A stretch of 64,000 bases of DNA from Isoetes taiwanensis (Eukaryota > Streptophyta > Lycopodiopsida > Isoetales > Isoetaceae). The notes beneath the pieces were generated by a model. The model was not told where the DNA came from. It did not search any database and saw nothing but the letters and a program-made list of their open reading frames with translations. The stretch lies in NCBI GenBank assembly GCA_021234155.1, contig JAJEKV010000891.1:1-64000 (forward strand), written 5' to 3'. The position numbers and the translations under genes are program-made. Shown piece by piece: positions 38,217-49,471 of the stretch (position 1 is its first letter; every line of letters begins with the position of its first letter).

Positions 38217-40331
38217 TTATTTAGAGTGTGCACTCGCCATTTCTCGATACACCATATCAACGAAATGATCGTTCTGCATACACATTTGGACCAAGATAGG
38301 AAAATAAAAAATCACACATATTGTCAATAAATTGACATAGCAAAAACATACCTGTAACAAACGGAAAAGAGCATCCCGTACACCTTCTCTTGTAATTATT
38401 GCTCCATGAGATGAAATTGGCAAAGGAGCCAGAGAGGGAGGCGGTGTAGGAGGTGGGAACGGCTGAAGCAGTGGTGCCCCATGAGAGGGCTGCAATGGTG
38501 CAGGTGGAATTAGAGGAGGTGGAAGTACTGTTGACAGGGGGGGAGGAACAAAATATGATGGCTTCACTAGTGTTGCCCGAGAACTATTATCTGAAACATC
38601 TTGGGCTATGTTTGATGTCAAAGAAGCAAGCGACACAGGAAGTGATGAAGGAATTGCAGATGGGGCAGGCATAGGTGTGAGTGTTGGAGATGTGACAGAA
38701 GTTGTCCTCGTAGAAGCTGAATGTGTAACTGCAGCAGGCCGAGGGGGCACAGGTGCTGGCAAGTCAGATGGATTCAGATGCATTGCATTCTGTACATATA
38801 AACACTGGTGTGAGAAGATGGTTTATGCAAACAGCTGATAATATTTTATATACCTACATTAAAGAAATGTTCCAGAGGTTCTTCTGTGACATGGGGAACA
38901 GCTGCAGGAGCAGAAGCAGGTTCTAGAGGCCCCTCCACAATTGCAGCAGTTGGCACAGCCTCTAGTTCTTGAAATTCGGCACTGAAATAAATATCAACTT
39001 CCACAACATCAATCACATAATGCCTGTCCAGAAGCATGCTACGGGGAAGCTAAATCACCATTACCTCTGTGTGAAAACCTTTGGTTTTGGTGGGATCTTT
39101 GCATAAGCGTTGAGTATCCTACATTACAATAAGAGAGAATATCAACACTAAACTATGGGGATGCAAATCTTACAGGAAGCACTCTGATATAATTATAAAA
39201 GGGAATAAGAAAAGAAGATAACCTAGAAAAGAGCTTAGCAACATCTTCACACTCTCGTGGATTATAGAACCATATTCCATTAACTTCTTGGGCAGCATTT
39301 CTATAAAGCAAGTACGGAACTTGCACCTCATATTCAAAATCACTTAAAAGATCCTCGACCAAATTTGCTGTACAACATTGAACGTTAAGGTAAACTGGTT
39401 TATAGCCATGATGTTGCTATACTATCAAATACAAAACAGAGCTGCAAATAACTAATATAATTTACATGTCTTATGCTTGTGTTATACCTGTGCTCCTCCT
39501 GTTCATCACAATAAACTGGAAACGAGGTTGAGCACGCCTGCAAATCAAGAGATTATGTTTATGATCTTATGTTATGCAGATGATGTTTCTAGAATAACTA
39601 ACCTTTTCACTACAAAGAGCGATCCTTCCACATCTTTGCGCCTCTATGCAGTTTTAAACATTACAAAAAAACTGTAAGATTAATAAATCTTCTAAATATC
39701 AAGATTACAGCCATACACGACTTCAATGTGAGGAGATGCATACGTCCAAATTCTACAATATAACGCAGCACAATCAAAATTCTTGACAACCTGAATCACC
39801 TTCATACTTTTCAAAAGTAAAAGTCTTTATAACTTAACAAAGAAGAGATGCATGATTTGGTGTTATTACCAGTACCTAGGATACAATAGATAAACTGGCC
39901 AGGATGTACAAGAACATAAATTTAAGGTTGAGGTGAATGCGTTTTTATATCAATGTAAATTAATGATTACAGTACCCAGCCTTTTCACCATCTACAGGAA
40001 TGCAAATGTCGCATCACTTACGACTCAATGAATTCCAGAAATGCTTACAACGTAAACCCAAAAACCCTAAGCTTGCAAAACGTAAAATTTAACCCTAAAA
40101 CCAGGCCATGATCATTAATTTAAGGGTAACTATGTCATAAGTCCGCATCGACCCAAGTTATTATTCACGTACCCACTGGCTAAGATCCATATTGAACTCG
40201 TAGAATGTGACATGCCCAGCCGTGGTGAGAATATCTTCAACATGTCGATCCATCCGCTGTAAAACTGTAAGATTGAGCTCCTTGGTACTCTGCTGGTCAA
40301 GCTGGGGCATCGGCTTCCCATTCTGCGCCAT
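38217..40331 (-). CDS. DCP1: mRNA-decapping enzyme subunit 1 (DCP1), eight exons
   Basis: Predicted exons (minus strand): 40331-40173, 39643-39603, 39537-39488, 39367-39223, 39118-39065, 38981-38858, 38789-38352, 38273-38217. All introns are GT...AG; the sum is 1068 nt, 355 residues plus TAA. DCP1 is the EVH1-fold co-activator of the DCP2 decapping hydrolase in cytoplasmic P-bodies and drives 5'-to-3' mRNA decay. Visible: LNLTVLQRMDRHVEDILTTA (about 18-37), H-V-T-F-Y-E-F-N-M, KDVEGSLFVVKR, PRFQFIVMNRRST (about 71-83), D-F-E-Y-E-V-Q-V-P-Y-L-L-Y-R-N, EVNGIWFYNPRECEDVAKLF (about 111-130) for EVH1; a proline-rich linker (about 190-320); and C-terminal REGVRDALFRLLQNDHFVDM (325-344), the trimerization helices. 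ATG 40331 gives the family's M-A-Q-N-G-K start. Length fits plant DCP1 (about 370). No defect seen. Confidence 0.94.
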
Positions 40332-42194
40332 AGCCGATTCCGGTTCCTCCGATTGAAGCCCTTTTCTGTCTCTCTCTATCGTAAGCATGCTGTGTCCAGA
40401 AAAGGAACAGTTCTACAAGTAAGATGCTTTTAGACTGGGTGGGTCGGGATTCGTATTGTTACATAATACATGCCCTATTTTTTTAACCAGGTGATCCAAT
40501 TATTTATCGTTTTGTTTTCTTACCCTTACATGTTTTCAAACGTGCAATCAGGTATGCAATGTCATGTTGTTGTAGGAGGGGGTACCTAAATGATGAATCG
40601 ATAATGGTGTAGTAAGATCTGCCATTTCAAGATTAGTGTATCCTTGTACCTCTCTTTGGAGCACTAGAATATTCAGGTTTGGTTTCGTTTCGTTTCTTCA
40701 TTTCATTTCTATTCTATTCTATTCTATTCTAATCTCCAATTACACAGTAGTTGAGTTGAGTAGATGCCAACATTTGTATGACATCATTATTACACCGAAG
40801 AATGGTTATTACACGACCTCAAAATGCATATGCCTATTTCCATTCTGCAATGTAGGAGATAGTCACGTGGCACAACAAAAATGCATGGCACGAAGAAGCC
40901 GACCCAACTTCTATATTGTACCTCCTATTCTTTTCAATACAAGACCCAATTATCTAGCTACATATTATCTTTATCCCTTGAGACTCAGATTTGAAATAAC
41001 TTAGGGTTTACCTAGAGAGGCGGGCCATACATGGGGATCTTAACCAAGATACTTCGGATAAGAGAAGTTCGTTGGCTGGAAAACAAATGAACATGTATAC
41101 GAGGTTCTATAGCATTTGTTTTATGAAGGGCCCATAATCCATATTTTTTGGGTTTCACTAGCTATAATGGATAGGGCTAGCACTTCCACCTGTATGGGAT
41201 GGTTTCATTAGCTATAACAGGATATCCTAAATGTTGACATGCCATGGATTTATGTATGTACATGCCATGGCCAGTTCTGGCATCTGTATAGGATGGTCCT
41301 TAAAAAATCCCCAAGCCGATCCATAGCATTTCTTCAAAAAACTACATTAAAAATATTCCAGAATTTTATACAGAACTACCCAGATAGCTCACCCAATAAC
41401 TTTTTCTTTTTGTAATATAACATCACCTCAGAATTTCACATGTGATATGATTGTCTTTTCTACTTTTTTCCAAAATTATCTATTTTCCTTGGTTTCACAG
41501 TGGAAATATTTTATACCATGGGCAGCGTTTGCTTAATTCTTATCCAAAATTATCTATTTTCCTTGGTTCATATGTCCTGGAACAAAGACCCATTACCCAA
41601 CCATACAGTACTAGTACTAATAACTTTGACCATATTGAAGTCCTCTACAGAAATCCACGAAATCTCCTGGCCCATGTTAAACATCTTGGATAGTAGAGAT
41701 GCCCATAATGAGGCTCTCTGATGAGATCTATTATGAGCATATATATTCACAACAAGACCATAATAGGCTCCATAACCCATCAGTCGAAACGATCCACCTT
41801 AGTGAAAGTGACTAAAAAATGAAGGTTTTCGAGCTGTAACAACTCCTGCACTAGCTAAATCAACTTTTGCAACCAACACATTGAAGCGTAGGATGATCAT
41901 ATCCGCAAGCTTTGATACATCTCCCTTGCAGCACTTGTGTTTCTGTAGATACACAAATTGAGCGTCCAACTTAGAAAGATAAAAATATATTTGAGCCCTT
42001 TTTAAGGGGAAGAGGCCATCCACTAAACATTCCATGAGATTAATTGCATTGATTGCCTAGAGTGGTTAGGCCAGGGAAGATCAGTGGTGCCTCTCCATAG
42101 TGGCTACGATAGAATTCTCAACTTGACGCAATGTACCAGCCTCTTCAATCATGTCAATCCACTGAAGTGGTGAGAAATGACCATGATGGGGACT
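40332..42194. other. DCP1 promoter side and unassigned DNA
   Basis: Contains the likely DCP1 5' UTR and promoter just above 40331. (TTCTA)n at 40707-40730 follows TTTCGTTTCGTTTCTTCATTTC, a composite pentamer repeat like the LINE tails but with no LINE coding beside it. CAAAATTATCTATTTTCCTT is repeated at about 41470 and 41546. Confidence 0.5.
40707..40730. repeat. (TTCTA)n microsatellite
   Basis: Five ATTCT units directly after ATTTC-type units. The unit type equals the LINE-B tail; no recognisable LINE sequence precedes it. Confidence 0.9.
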
Positions 42195-44017
42195 AACATG
42201 AGGAGAAGTGACATATTTACAAAGCATCTCTCAAGAAATTGAGATTGAGAGAGGTGGAGATGGGCGCTCGTGAGTATGGCGCTTAGGGTTGCCAGCGTCT
42301 GTTCTTGTAACTTGAGCATCAGGACTCCGTTTTCGATGATCTTTAGTTCGTTGGAAAGCTTATTCCGAGAGCTCTCTATCAGTATAAATTTTATTAGGGT
42401 TTGTTATCAGGTTGGTGGCCGGAGTTGGGCCTGTGTGATTTCGGCCACTTTTAGTAGAGATGGGGAAGACAGATATTGCTCCATCTTCTAAGGCTGCGGC
42501 AAAACGGCGCGAAGCTACCGCCAGTTTGGTGATACATGATCCCCCAGATACGGTGCAAAAAGAGGTAAATAATTCAGTTGAAAGTTCTTTGCCATCATTG
42601 GTGATTGCTCCAGGGGTTCTTGAAGAAAGGGATTTTCCTCCCTTGCAAGGCGCTGCGAGTAAGGGAGTGGAAGTTAATGGGAATTTGCATCAAACAAGTA
42701 CAGAATCCAGTCCTAATGTAGGTGCTCAGCCCCAGGCAAATGATAGTGCTTGGAAGTCATCTGATTCTGTTACAAAAGTTTCATATCAAAGATTTAGTGA
42801 TTGGCTTTGTAAAGATATATCTAGTGCATCTAGAAAGGCAAGGGTAGCAACTGCTTTACAGGTATTGTCTAAAGGGAGTAAGGATGAGTTATTTTACTGG
42901 TAGCTATTTGGATTTTTCACGGTTCCGTATTTGGTTATCTCGGCTTTTGAGACGCCTTCAGCTTCCTCCTTTTCAGTCCATCAAGGTGTTGGCGAAAAAC
43001 TTTGTTCTTATTATGTTTGAAAGTAGTGATGCAGTGGACTCTTTGGTATCAAGAGGGATTGATCCACTTGGTGGGGAGTATATGATGTATCAGTATTACT
43101 CTCTTGGTTTTACACCAGATATGGTTCGCTTATTAAAGATGCCTTGTTGGTTCTCGATACTTAATCTTCCTCCTGATCTAATGGCCCATCAATTTCTAGT
43201 TGCAATTGCAACTGGTCTTGAGGTTCATATCTCACATTCCATCATGAACGGTCCGAGGATTTGTGTCTCAATGCCAGTGGACTCGGCTTTACCAGATTGT
43301 ATAGTGGTGAAAAGTGGGCCTTGGTATAAGAAGTTGGATCTTAAGCTTCTGAATGGTCCGAGTTAGCCCGTCGCCTGTTTCTCGACAAGGAGGCTTTTGC
43401 TAGCTTTCGTCGAGGCACTTCGCGCCTCGTGCATCATCTGTTCAACCTTCTTCTCAGGCTCAAGCTCCCGTTGTTACTTTTTCATCTATTCATGATCAAC
43501 CTTTACCAGTTGTGTTGCACTCCTCATCCATGGAAGATGCTCTAATTCCAGTTCCGACAGTGTCGTCTTTAGTGCCATCATTTGTACCTGTAGTTCATTC
43601 TTCTCTCCATGTTGATGCTTCTTCCTCTCATGTTTCTGAGGTTGTTATGGCTGATGGTCCTAATCTTACGCGGCGCAAAAAGAGTCATAGCAGCAGGTCA
43701 ATTGGAAGAAGGCGGCAAGGAAGAAGTCTGCTATGTCATCTCACGAGGCTATCCCGCCTCGTTCTATTCAGTGGCATGATAATTTGATGTCTGTTGATGA
43801 TCATCTCGATGTGGTAGACCATGTTGATTGTGATGAGGCCATTAAACGCCTCAAAGTGGCACAAGAAGTTTGAGTATATACTGTGTATAGGTGGTTTTGC
43901 TTAGTGGACTATTTCGTCCTCTAGGTTTTGAGTCCCATGTCACAGGTCTCTTGTAAGTATCTTGATTTTTCTTGATAATAGATTGTCGTCCTTCAAAGAA
44001 AAACATGAGGAGAAGTG
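42195..44017 (+). mobile_element. ORF1-only non-autonomous LINE (HAL1-like) with 16-bp TSD
   Basis: AACATGAGGAGAAGTG occurs at 42195-42210 and 44002-44017, bounding a 1791-bp insert. The insert holds a 5' leader (about 250 bp), one ORF1-like coding region (42460 to about 43872), a ~125-bp 3' UTR and the A-rich end GTCCTTCAAAGAAA. There is no endonuclease or reverse transcriptase, and the perfect target duplication at both ends shows that the insert arrived in this form. By analogy with mammalian half-L1 (HAL1) elements, it would use another element's reverse transcriptase. Confidence 0.87.
42460..43872 (+). pseudogene. L1-type ORF1 / DUF4283-like RNA-binding protein
   Basis: N-terminal frame 42460-42903 starts MGKTDIAPSSKAAAKRREAT and contains F-P-P-L-Q-G-A. 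It ends just after DELFYW, and the second frame (42884-43366) continues with I-K-V-L-A-K-N-F-V-L-I-M-F-E, P-C-W-F-S-I-L-N-L-P and ICVSMPVDSALPDCIVV, the layout of the DUF4283/RRM-like domain of plant L1 ORF1 proteins. A stop at 43364-43366 is followed by a serine/valine-rich tail with basic R-R-K-K (near 43670) and an end reading V-D-C-D-E-A-I-K-R-L-K-V-A-Q-E-V at 43872 in other frames. At least two frameshifts, unless the first overlap (42884-42903) is translational recoding. No CCHC zinc knuckle is seen. Confidence 0.72.
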
Positions 44018-44066
44018 TCCAAGAATCGCATTGCAACGGATGCTGAGACACTATGGAGTTGAGGCC

Positions 44067-44752
44067 CTACGTCATCTTTTGAGGTTGATGAAGAGCATAT
44101 GAATGTTTAGGTTGAGGATGGACACCTTGACACTCAATATCCATATACTGACTACGGGCCTCTTTTGCTTGCTCTTGCATCCCTTGAATCTCTGCCAACC
44201 TCTGAATACGTTGATCAGGAACAAGCGATGAAGAAGTTGCAGCTGGGCTGGTAGTGGAAGGGGCTACAAGTGGATGAGAGACATCCGTGGGCATTGGAGA
44301 CTGCAACAGTGGGGCGAGAAGCAGCATAGACAAGAACCAAGTGTTGGAATTCAAGAGGTTTGTGGTACTAGACAAAAGTAGGTGCATCGGAAAACATAAG
44401 AGCTAGCTCATGGGCCATTGAACAATTACAACTTGAAAGGAAAAAACATGGTTCTACTCTGGGTAACGATTGACTGGGGCAAATCATGATCAACGAATCT
44501 TGCAACACAAATCTCGACGAGGCCATTTGTGATAGAATGTTGAAGATGCAACCCAATCTCATTTGCAATGACAGGAATAAACTCCAAGTCTTGCATATCT
44601 GGAACAACGGTAATCCAAAATGGGGCACATAGAGCACTTGTTTTTCTTGGAAAAGAATCAGGAACATATTGCTGATACAAAAGAAAATGCCTCCATAGAG
44701 GGTGAACGCCACATTCAATGCATTTGGCAACTGGCTCAAGTAAATTAAACAT
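44067..44752 (-). pseudogene. Older, inverted relic of a similar ORF1/DUF4283-like protein
   Basis: Minus-strand frame 44752-44426 reads G-V-H-P-L-W, F-L-L-Y-Q-Q-Y, C-A-P-F-W-I-T-V-V-P, HLQHSITNGLVEICVARFVD and D-L-P-Q-S-I-V. These align with G-I-D-P-L-G, Y-M-M-Y-Q-Y-Y, M-P-C-W-F-S-I-L-N-L-P, HISHSIMNGPRICVSMPVDS and L-P-D-C-I-V-V of the plus-strand protein at 42884-43366. A serine/proline-rich continuation follows (44387-44067). Divergence is high, so it belongs to an older or different element. The newer insertion lies just downstream of it. Confidence 0.62.
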
Positions 44753-45484
44753 GTGAAGGGAACATCATTAACCTCTTTATACTAGCTTGATGGATTGATA
44801 AGCTGGAAGGCACACTCAAATCTAAAAATGGGCCAATACAACAACGAGCATGCAACAAGCTGGTTCACATAATGTCGATGAGCCTCATGATTAATCTACA
44901 AAGTGCTGGACATCCATGAAATCTTGCTTAGCATCCAATTGCTAAAGATAGGATGCCACATCCTTCTTATTATTATCCACCATGATGGCTATAGTCTCTG
45001 ATATGCGGGAGCATGTGGCAGGAGGTGACAATCATTTGCCACAGTTACAGAGGCTCTGTTTCGTCACTGTCATTTTGGACCAATTTGTTTTGTACCAGTT
45101 ATTTGGATTTGAGAAAATTTTCTTTCTAAACATATATGTAAATGTGTCAATTGGGGACATGTCCCAAGGACCACACTAGTATATTTTGGGTGTGGGTTCT
45201 CCGCTACGGAGTCACATTTTTCCATTTTGGTCGCCACTGTTGGGGTGGTCACGACATTCATCACAGTCACCATATTCACCACAATCACCACTGTTGGGGT
45301 GGTATATGAGACAGTATATCGTCTATGGAGTGATATACACATATGCACGTGTACGTGCACGTATGCATTGTGGTGTGGAGGAATGCATGATGATCACTGT
45401 GTTATCTGGCCAGGGACAGAAAACAGAGAGACAGTGTATGAGAGATGATCTAGCTATGGAGATTATGAATTTTTATGTTGTGCG
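44753..45484. other. Unassigned stretch
   Basis: Holds a short run of TCACCA/CACTGTTGGGGTGGT repeats (45230-45305) and alternating purine-pyrimidine ATGCACGTGTACGTGCACGT near 45344-45363. No gene recognised. Confidence 0.45.
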
Positions 45485-46275
45485 TTGCATAGCTCTGGTA
45501 GATTGAAGCTTGGATTGTTGGTTTTTCATCCTTCTTGCAAGGTTGGAGTTCAGGCTCTAACACTTTATAAGGTACGATTTGATATGGTGGAGGAGTGCTT
45601 ACCAAGACTGGCTTTAGAAGAGACAAGAAATAAAGATTGGTATGTAGATATTGTAGAGTGGATGAGGAAATGGGGCTTAGACATTTTTCACCTACACGAG
45701 TATCGAGCAAATATTAGGGAATGGATGCATGACCATCTCATTAGAAGGAATTGGAGAGTCCCAGAAACAAAAAAGGGGTTTTTACAGAATATATATAAAC
45801 CCTACACTCCGAGAGGCCAAGCATCTTAAGGAAGGTATATCTTTGAGCACGAGGTATATGATAAGTAGAATATGGCTTAGTTCCCATAGACTTGGGGTGG
45901 AAGTAGGGCATTGGAGTAATATTCCTCATGCATTGAGGTTTTGCTTGTTGTGCAATCTGCAGGAAGTTGAAGATGAATTACATGTCTTCATAAGATATCC
46001 TTCATATGCGGGGACTCGACACAAGCATGATATACACTCAAGTTCTTTATTGGAATTTTCTGAATTGCCTGGGCATCGCATTGGAAAGGATTTAAAGGAA
46101 TTATTAGCTCATAGAGAACAATTACTACATAATAAGGACTGTGATGTTATAACTGACGAGAGTTGGGAGGGAAGACATATTTTATAATGTTGAGCATACA
46201 TATTGATCGTCTCATAGACCTGGTGGTCTACAGACGTAATAAATACAACATTTCATTTCATTCTCTCTCTCTCTC
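45485..46275 (+). mobile_element. LINE-A copy 2, reverse transcriptase C-terminus and 3' end
   Basis: Plus-strand frame 45485-45829 (with W-M-R-K-W-G-L-D, Y-R-A-N-I-R-E-W-M, then R-N-W-R-V-P-E-T-K-K), shifting near 45800 to a frame ending 46187. The second reads RIWLSSHRLGVEVGHWSNIP, FCLLC and VEDELHVFIRYPSY, matching LSSHRLSVEVGR...EEHVLLHCP of copy 1. The CxxC and H/C positions are a zinc-finger-like C-terminal module of these LINEs, with the last C replaced by R-Y. The 3' end is TAGACCTGGTGGTCT, ATTTCATTTC, then (CT)n (46254-46277). 5'-truncated and frameshifted. Confidence 0.83.
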
Positions 46276-46759
46276 TTTCAGTCAGGGTAATACATTCTAG
46301 GAGAGGATAAATGCTCACAAATAGAGGTATGTCATCACAATATCTTCGAAAAAGGGTTTTGTATCCTTCGCAGACTCGAATGTTACAGCCTGTGACCTGT
46401 TTTCTAGGATTGAACACTATGGGTGTGTATGACACCCAAGGGTTCCATCTGCCTAGCAATCTCAACTTTCATTTATGGAATATTTCATTATATATGGACT
46501 ACTACAATGTCAAAACTATATGTGCCATCCAAGACTTGAGCTACTGCACTTTTTTGACAAGAAGGCACTTTCATCGAAGTTGGCACTATCTATTTTCAAT
46601 ATACTGGTGGACTCGCTGTAAGAACATGAATGTCCATTTGATGAGCTATCCATGAAGGTCTTACCATGAAATTTCTCTTGCAACTGGACGATTCATTTGT
46701 ATAAAACAAAAATAGATATGTGATTTCATATCTTTATATCTTTCAATACTCTGATGTGA
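46276..46759. other. Unassigned stretch, possibly old coding DNA
   Basis: A plus-strand frame (46311-46655) of 114 codons rich in aromatic residues is open but unrecognised; it may belong with the decayed coding region downstream. Confidence 0.3.
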
Positions 46760-47113
46760 TGAGAGGTTGATCGGGCACACTGGGCCTCTAGTTTTTGAGT
46801 TTGAGAATGGCCTATCATGTACCACAAAGCATCAGGCCATCACCGCGAGGAATATTGGTCCGTGGATGGGTAAACCTATACCAGAATTAAATCCATTCAA
46901 AGATTTTCAGAAAAGCATGTTTATAATGGTGCATCCTGATGATGTCTTGTGTCCGACGTGGGAGATGGAGGCCAACGGCTGCTAATGATTGCATTGAGAT
47001 AGAGATTGTCGAATATGCTTGGGCTTCTTCCAATAAGAAGCTACCCAACACTGTCATGATTCCAGTGCTTGTTGCTGAAGCATATGCACCACGCATTGGG
47101 GATGTCTGTTAGT
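46760..47113 (+). pseudogene. Decayed unrecognised coding region
   Basis: Frame 46767-46985 has protein-like composition and ends HPDDVLCPTWEMEANGC. After a shift near 46985, another frame continues I-E-I-E-I-V-E-Y-A-W-A-S-S, then K-K-L-P-N-T-V-M-I-P-V-L-V-A-E-A-Y-A-P-R-I-G to a stop at 47111-47113. The continuity suggests one protein broken by a frameshift. I do not recognise the family. Confidence 0.4.
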
Positions 47114-49449
47114 GTATGAAAACTGTCGTTGTAGCAGGAGTTCCAAAAAAAGTCTACAAATTCAGGTATTGTCCAAAAATAATGAAATTGTCCTAAAATT
47201 TAGGCTTTTTAGAAGTTTGTCTTGCCTCATCATCATATATTATTTCACATTTCTTATACTTGATTTTATCTGGGTATGGCATATTTGCATTTGACACTCC
47301 ATTGAGTTTTTCTGACATGGGGTTTTACACTGGCTACATTCTCGTTTGTGTTGTCTTTTCTGGATTCATTCTTTATGCTTCTCGTTTATTTGGGAAATCA
47401 ATTTCATGTGCAATGATAGCTCAATATGTTTTTGCATTCCTCATCTTTCTAATTTGCTCACAATTTGACCAAGGCTCTTTTTATATTGATGGAATTGTTT
47501 GACCCGTTCTCTTGTTAGGTTGGTTTCTATATATTTCTAGACTCCATACATCTTTTACTGTTTTATACTCCTCTTGATTTATCATTGGCATGACCTATTG
47601 GCTCTCATGAGCTCCACCTTGTCATATCGCCAACCTCAGGAATTCCATTCCAACCTTGACACTCTTGCCCTTCATGTCCCCTCTATCCTTGGCCTTAACC
47701 TTACCTTCACCTTCATCTCCTTGCTCCGCTGGACAGTAGCACAAGGAGTTCTACTTAATATTATTCAGGTTCGCGGTAGATGAGGATCATTGTCTCCTCA
47801 CTCTCGATATATAATTCGTTACTCGACTCAACGTCTTGTTGTTTCTCCTAAAGTTGGCTTATAAAATGGAAGTTCTCTTGTAATCGGCTGGTTTTGTGTT
47901 CTTTGCGAGTCCTTTACTAGATTGGCATCGATCTGAAACATCGGATCGACATTCTAGGAAGTGACGAGCCATCTATATAAGCGATGTTCATTCTTATGGC
48001 CATTTATTGGTGTCTTCCCACAACATCTCTTCCTTACCCATTGATTCCCTCCCTACCCTCCCTTATGTATTGTGTTGGGATTGTTTAATTTTTTTACATA
48101 TATTTCCACTTTAGTGATGATGATATTGTTTTTTTCTTCCACTCACTGGGTGTTGCTATTGTTATTATGATCCACTTGCATGGTGATGCTTTATTCCACC
48201 CACTGGGTGTTGTTATTGTTAGTTCTCTGCCCGCGGGGCGATGCTAATCATTTCCACCTGAGGGTAGTGCTATTTCTTCTTCCACCACTTGGTGGCACTT
48301 CTTCTATATAGAGATTCGTTGTTGCTATTAACCTCTCAAAGGTGCTTTCTATCGGTTTGTTTTCTTAATCTGTAGGTGGTTGCTTGCCTGTCGCACGCAT
48401 TCTTCTTGGTTATTCTTCCTAGCCATTAATGGGTGCTTTCCACATATTTTACTTTTTCAAGTACTCCGCCATCTTGAAGGTTCGCTCAGTCTTACAATGG
48501 GGTCGCTACCATTAATTTTTTTATTCTTTAGGCATCCATTAAGGTTGTTGGCGACATTTTCTCATTAGGGTTCGAAAACCCGAAAGGGCAGGGTTTTTCA
48601 TCCCGGTGAGAAGGTGTCGCCAGTACCCTTACTATTGTCTCAGCATAGTCTATTATTTCTTTCCTTGTGGGGCAGCTCGACATTGTTCCTATGGTCAACT
48701 CCCCACACATTCCTTCAAACATTGTATACTGCTGCTATGATAAATGACAAGCATATCTATCAACCAATTTTTGTGTTCTTTGCAAGTCTCTTACTAGAAT
48801 TTATGTCCTACAAAGAGCACTTTGACCTATACAACTAGAGAAGGATGTGATTATTTTTTCAAATTAGAAGTATCCTTTTTTTTAACAGGGTTGCCTGACC
48901 CGAGGTGCACGATTTGGTGTAATTCTAGCCTATACACTTGTACACCATGTATATCTTATGTGTATGCCATGTGTACGTTTTTTTTGTATAGATGCTTGCC
49001 TCCTTTTCTTCTTCGACTGTATCTTTCTTGGACATTTTGCATCGGCCATAGGCCTTTGGCTCAGGACTCCAACACTACCATGGGAGCGAAGCTTTTATTC
49101 TGGATGAATGGAGAATCGAGCTCTTTTTACACAAGATGACAATACGGCTAGCTTATTTTCTCTCGGGCCAGCTTATCCAGAGGATGGAGATTTCAAACAT
49201 GGGTTTGAGTGGAGTTTATGAGTTATGATGACCATGAAGAAGCATAAGAGACACTATGGTAATCTATTTATACTTATTTCTCCTTCATTGTTATTTATTT
49301 CATTCTTCTTGAGTGGTGGTTATCTGTGGATTCCTTTCAACCATTATGCAGCCAAGTCCAAACTTTGATGTACCCTCTAGAGTTCTCTAGATGAATGCCT
49401 TCCTGTTGTCTTTTCTGTGTTGTTTTCTAGTGGCGTGACGTTAAAATAC

Positions 49450-49471
49450 TATCTATCTATCTATCTATCTA
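49450..49471. repeat. (CTAT)n microsatellite
   Basis: Five to six CTAT units. Confidence 0.92.

Noticed and set aside
38453-38838. Plus-strand glycine/valine-rich frames over the DCP1 proline-rich exon
   Set aside because: Antisense of the proline-rich linker; the DCP1 exon chain is on the minus strand.
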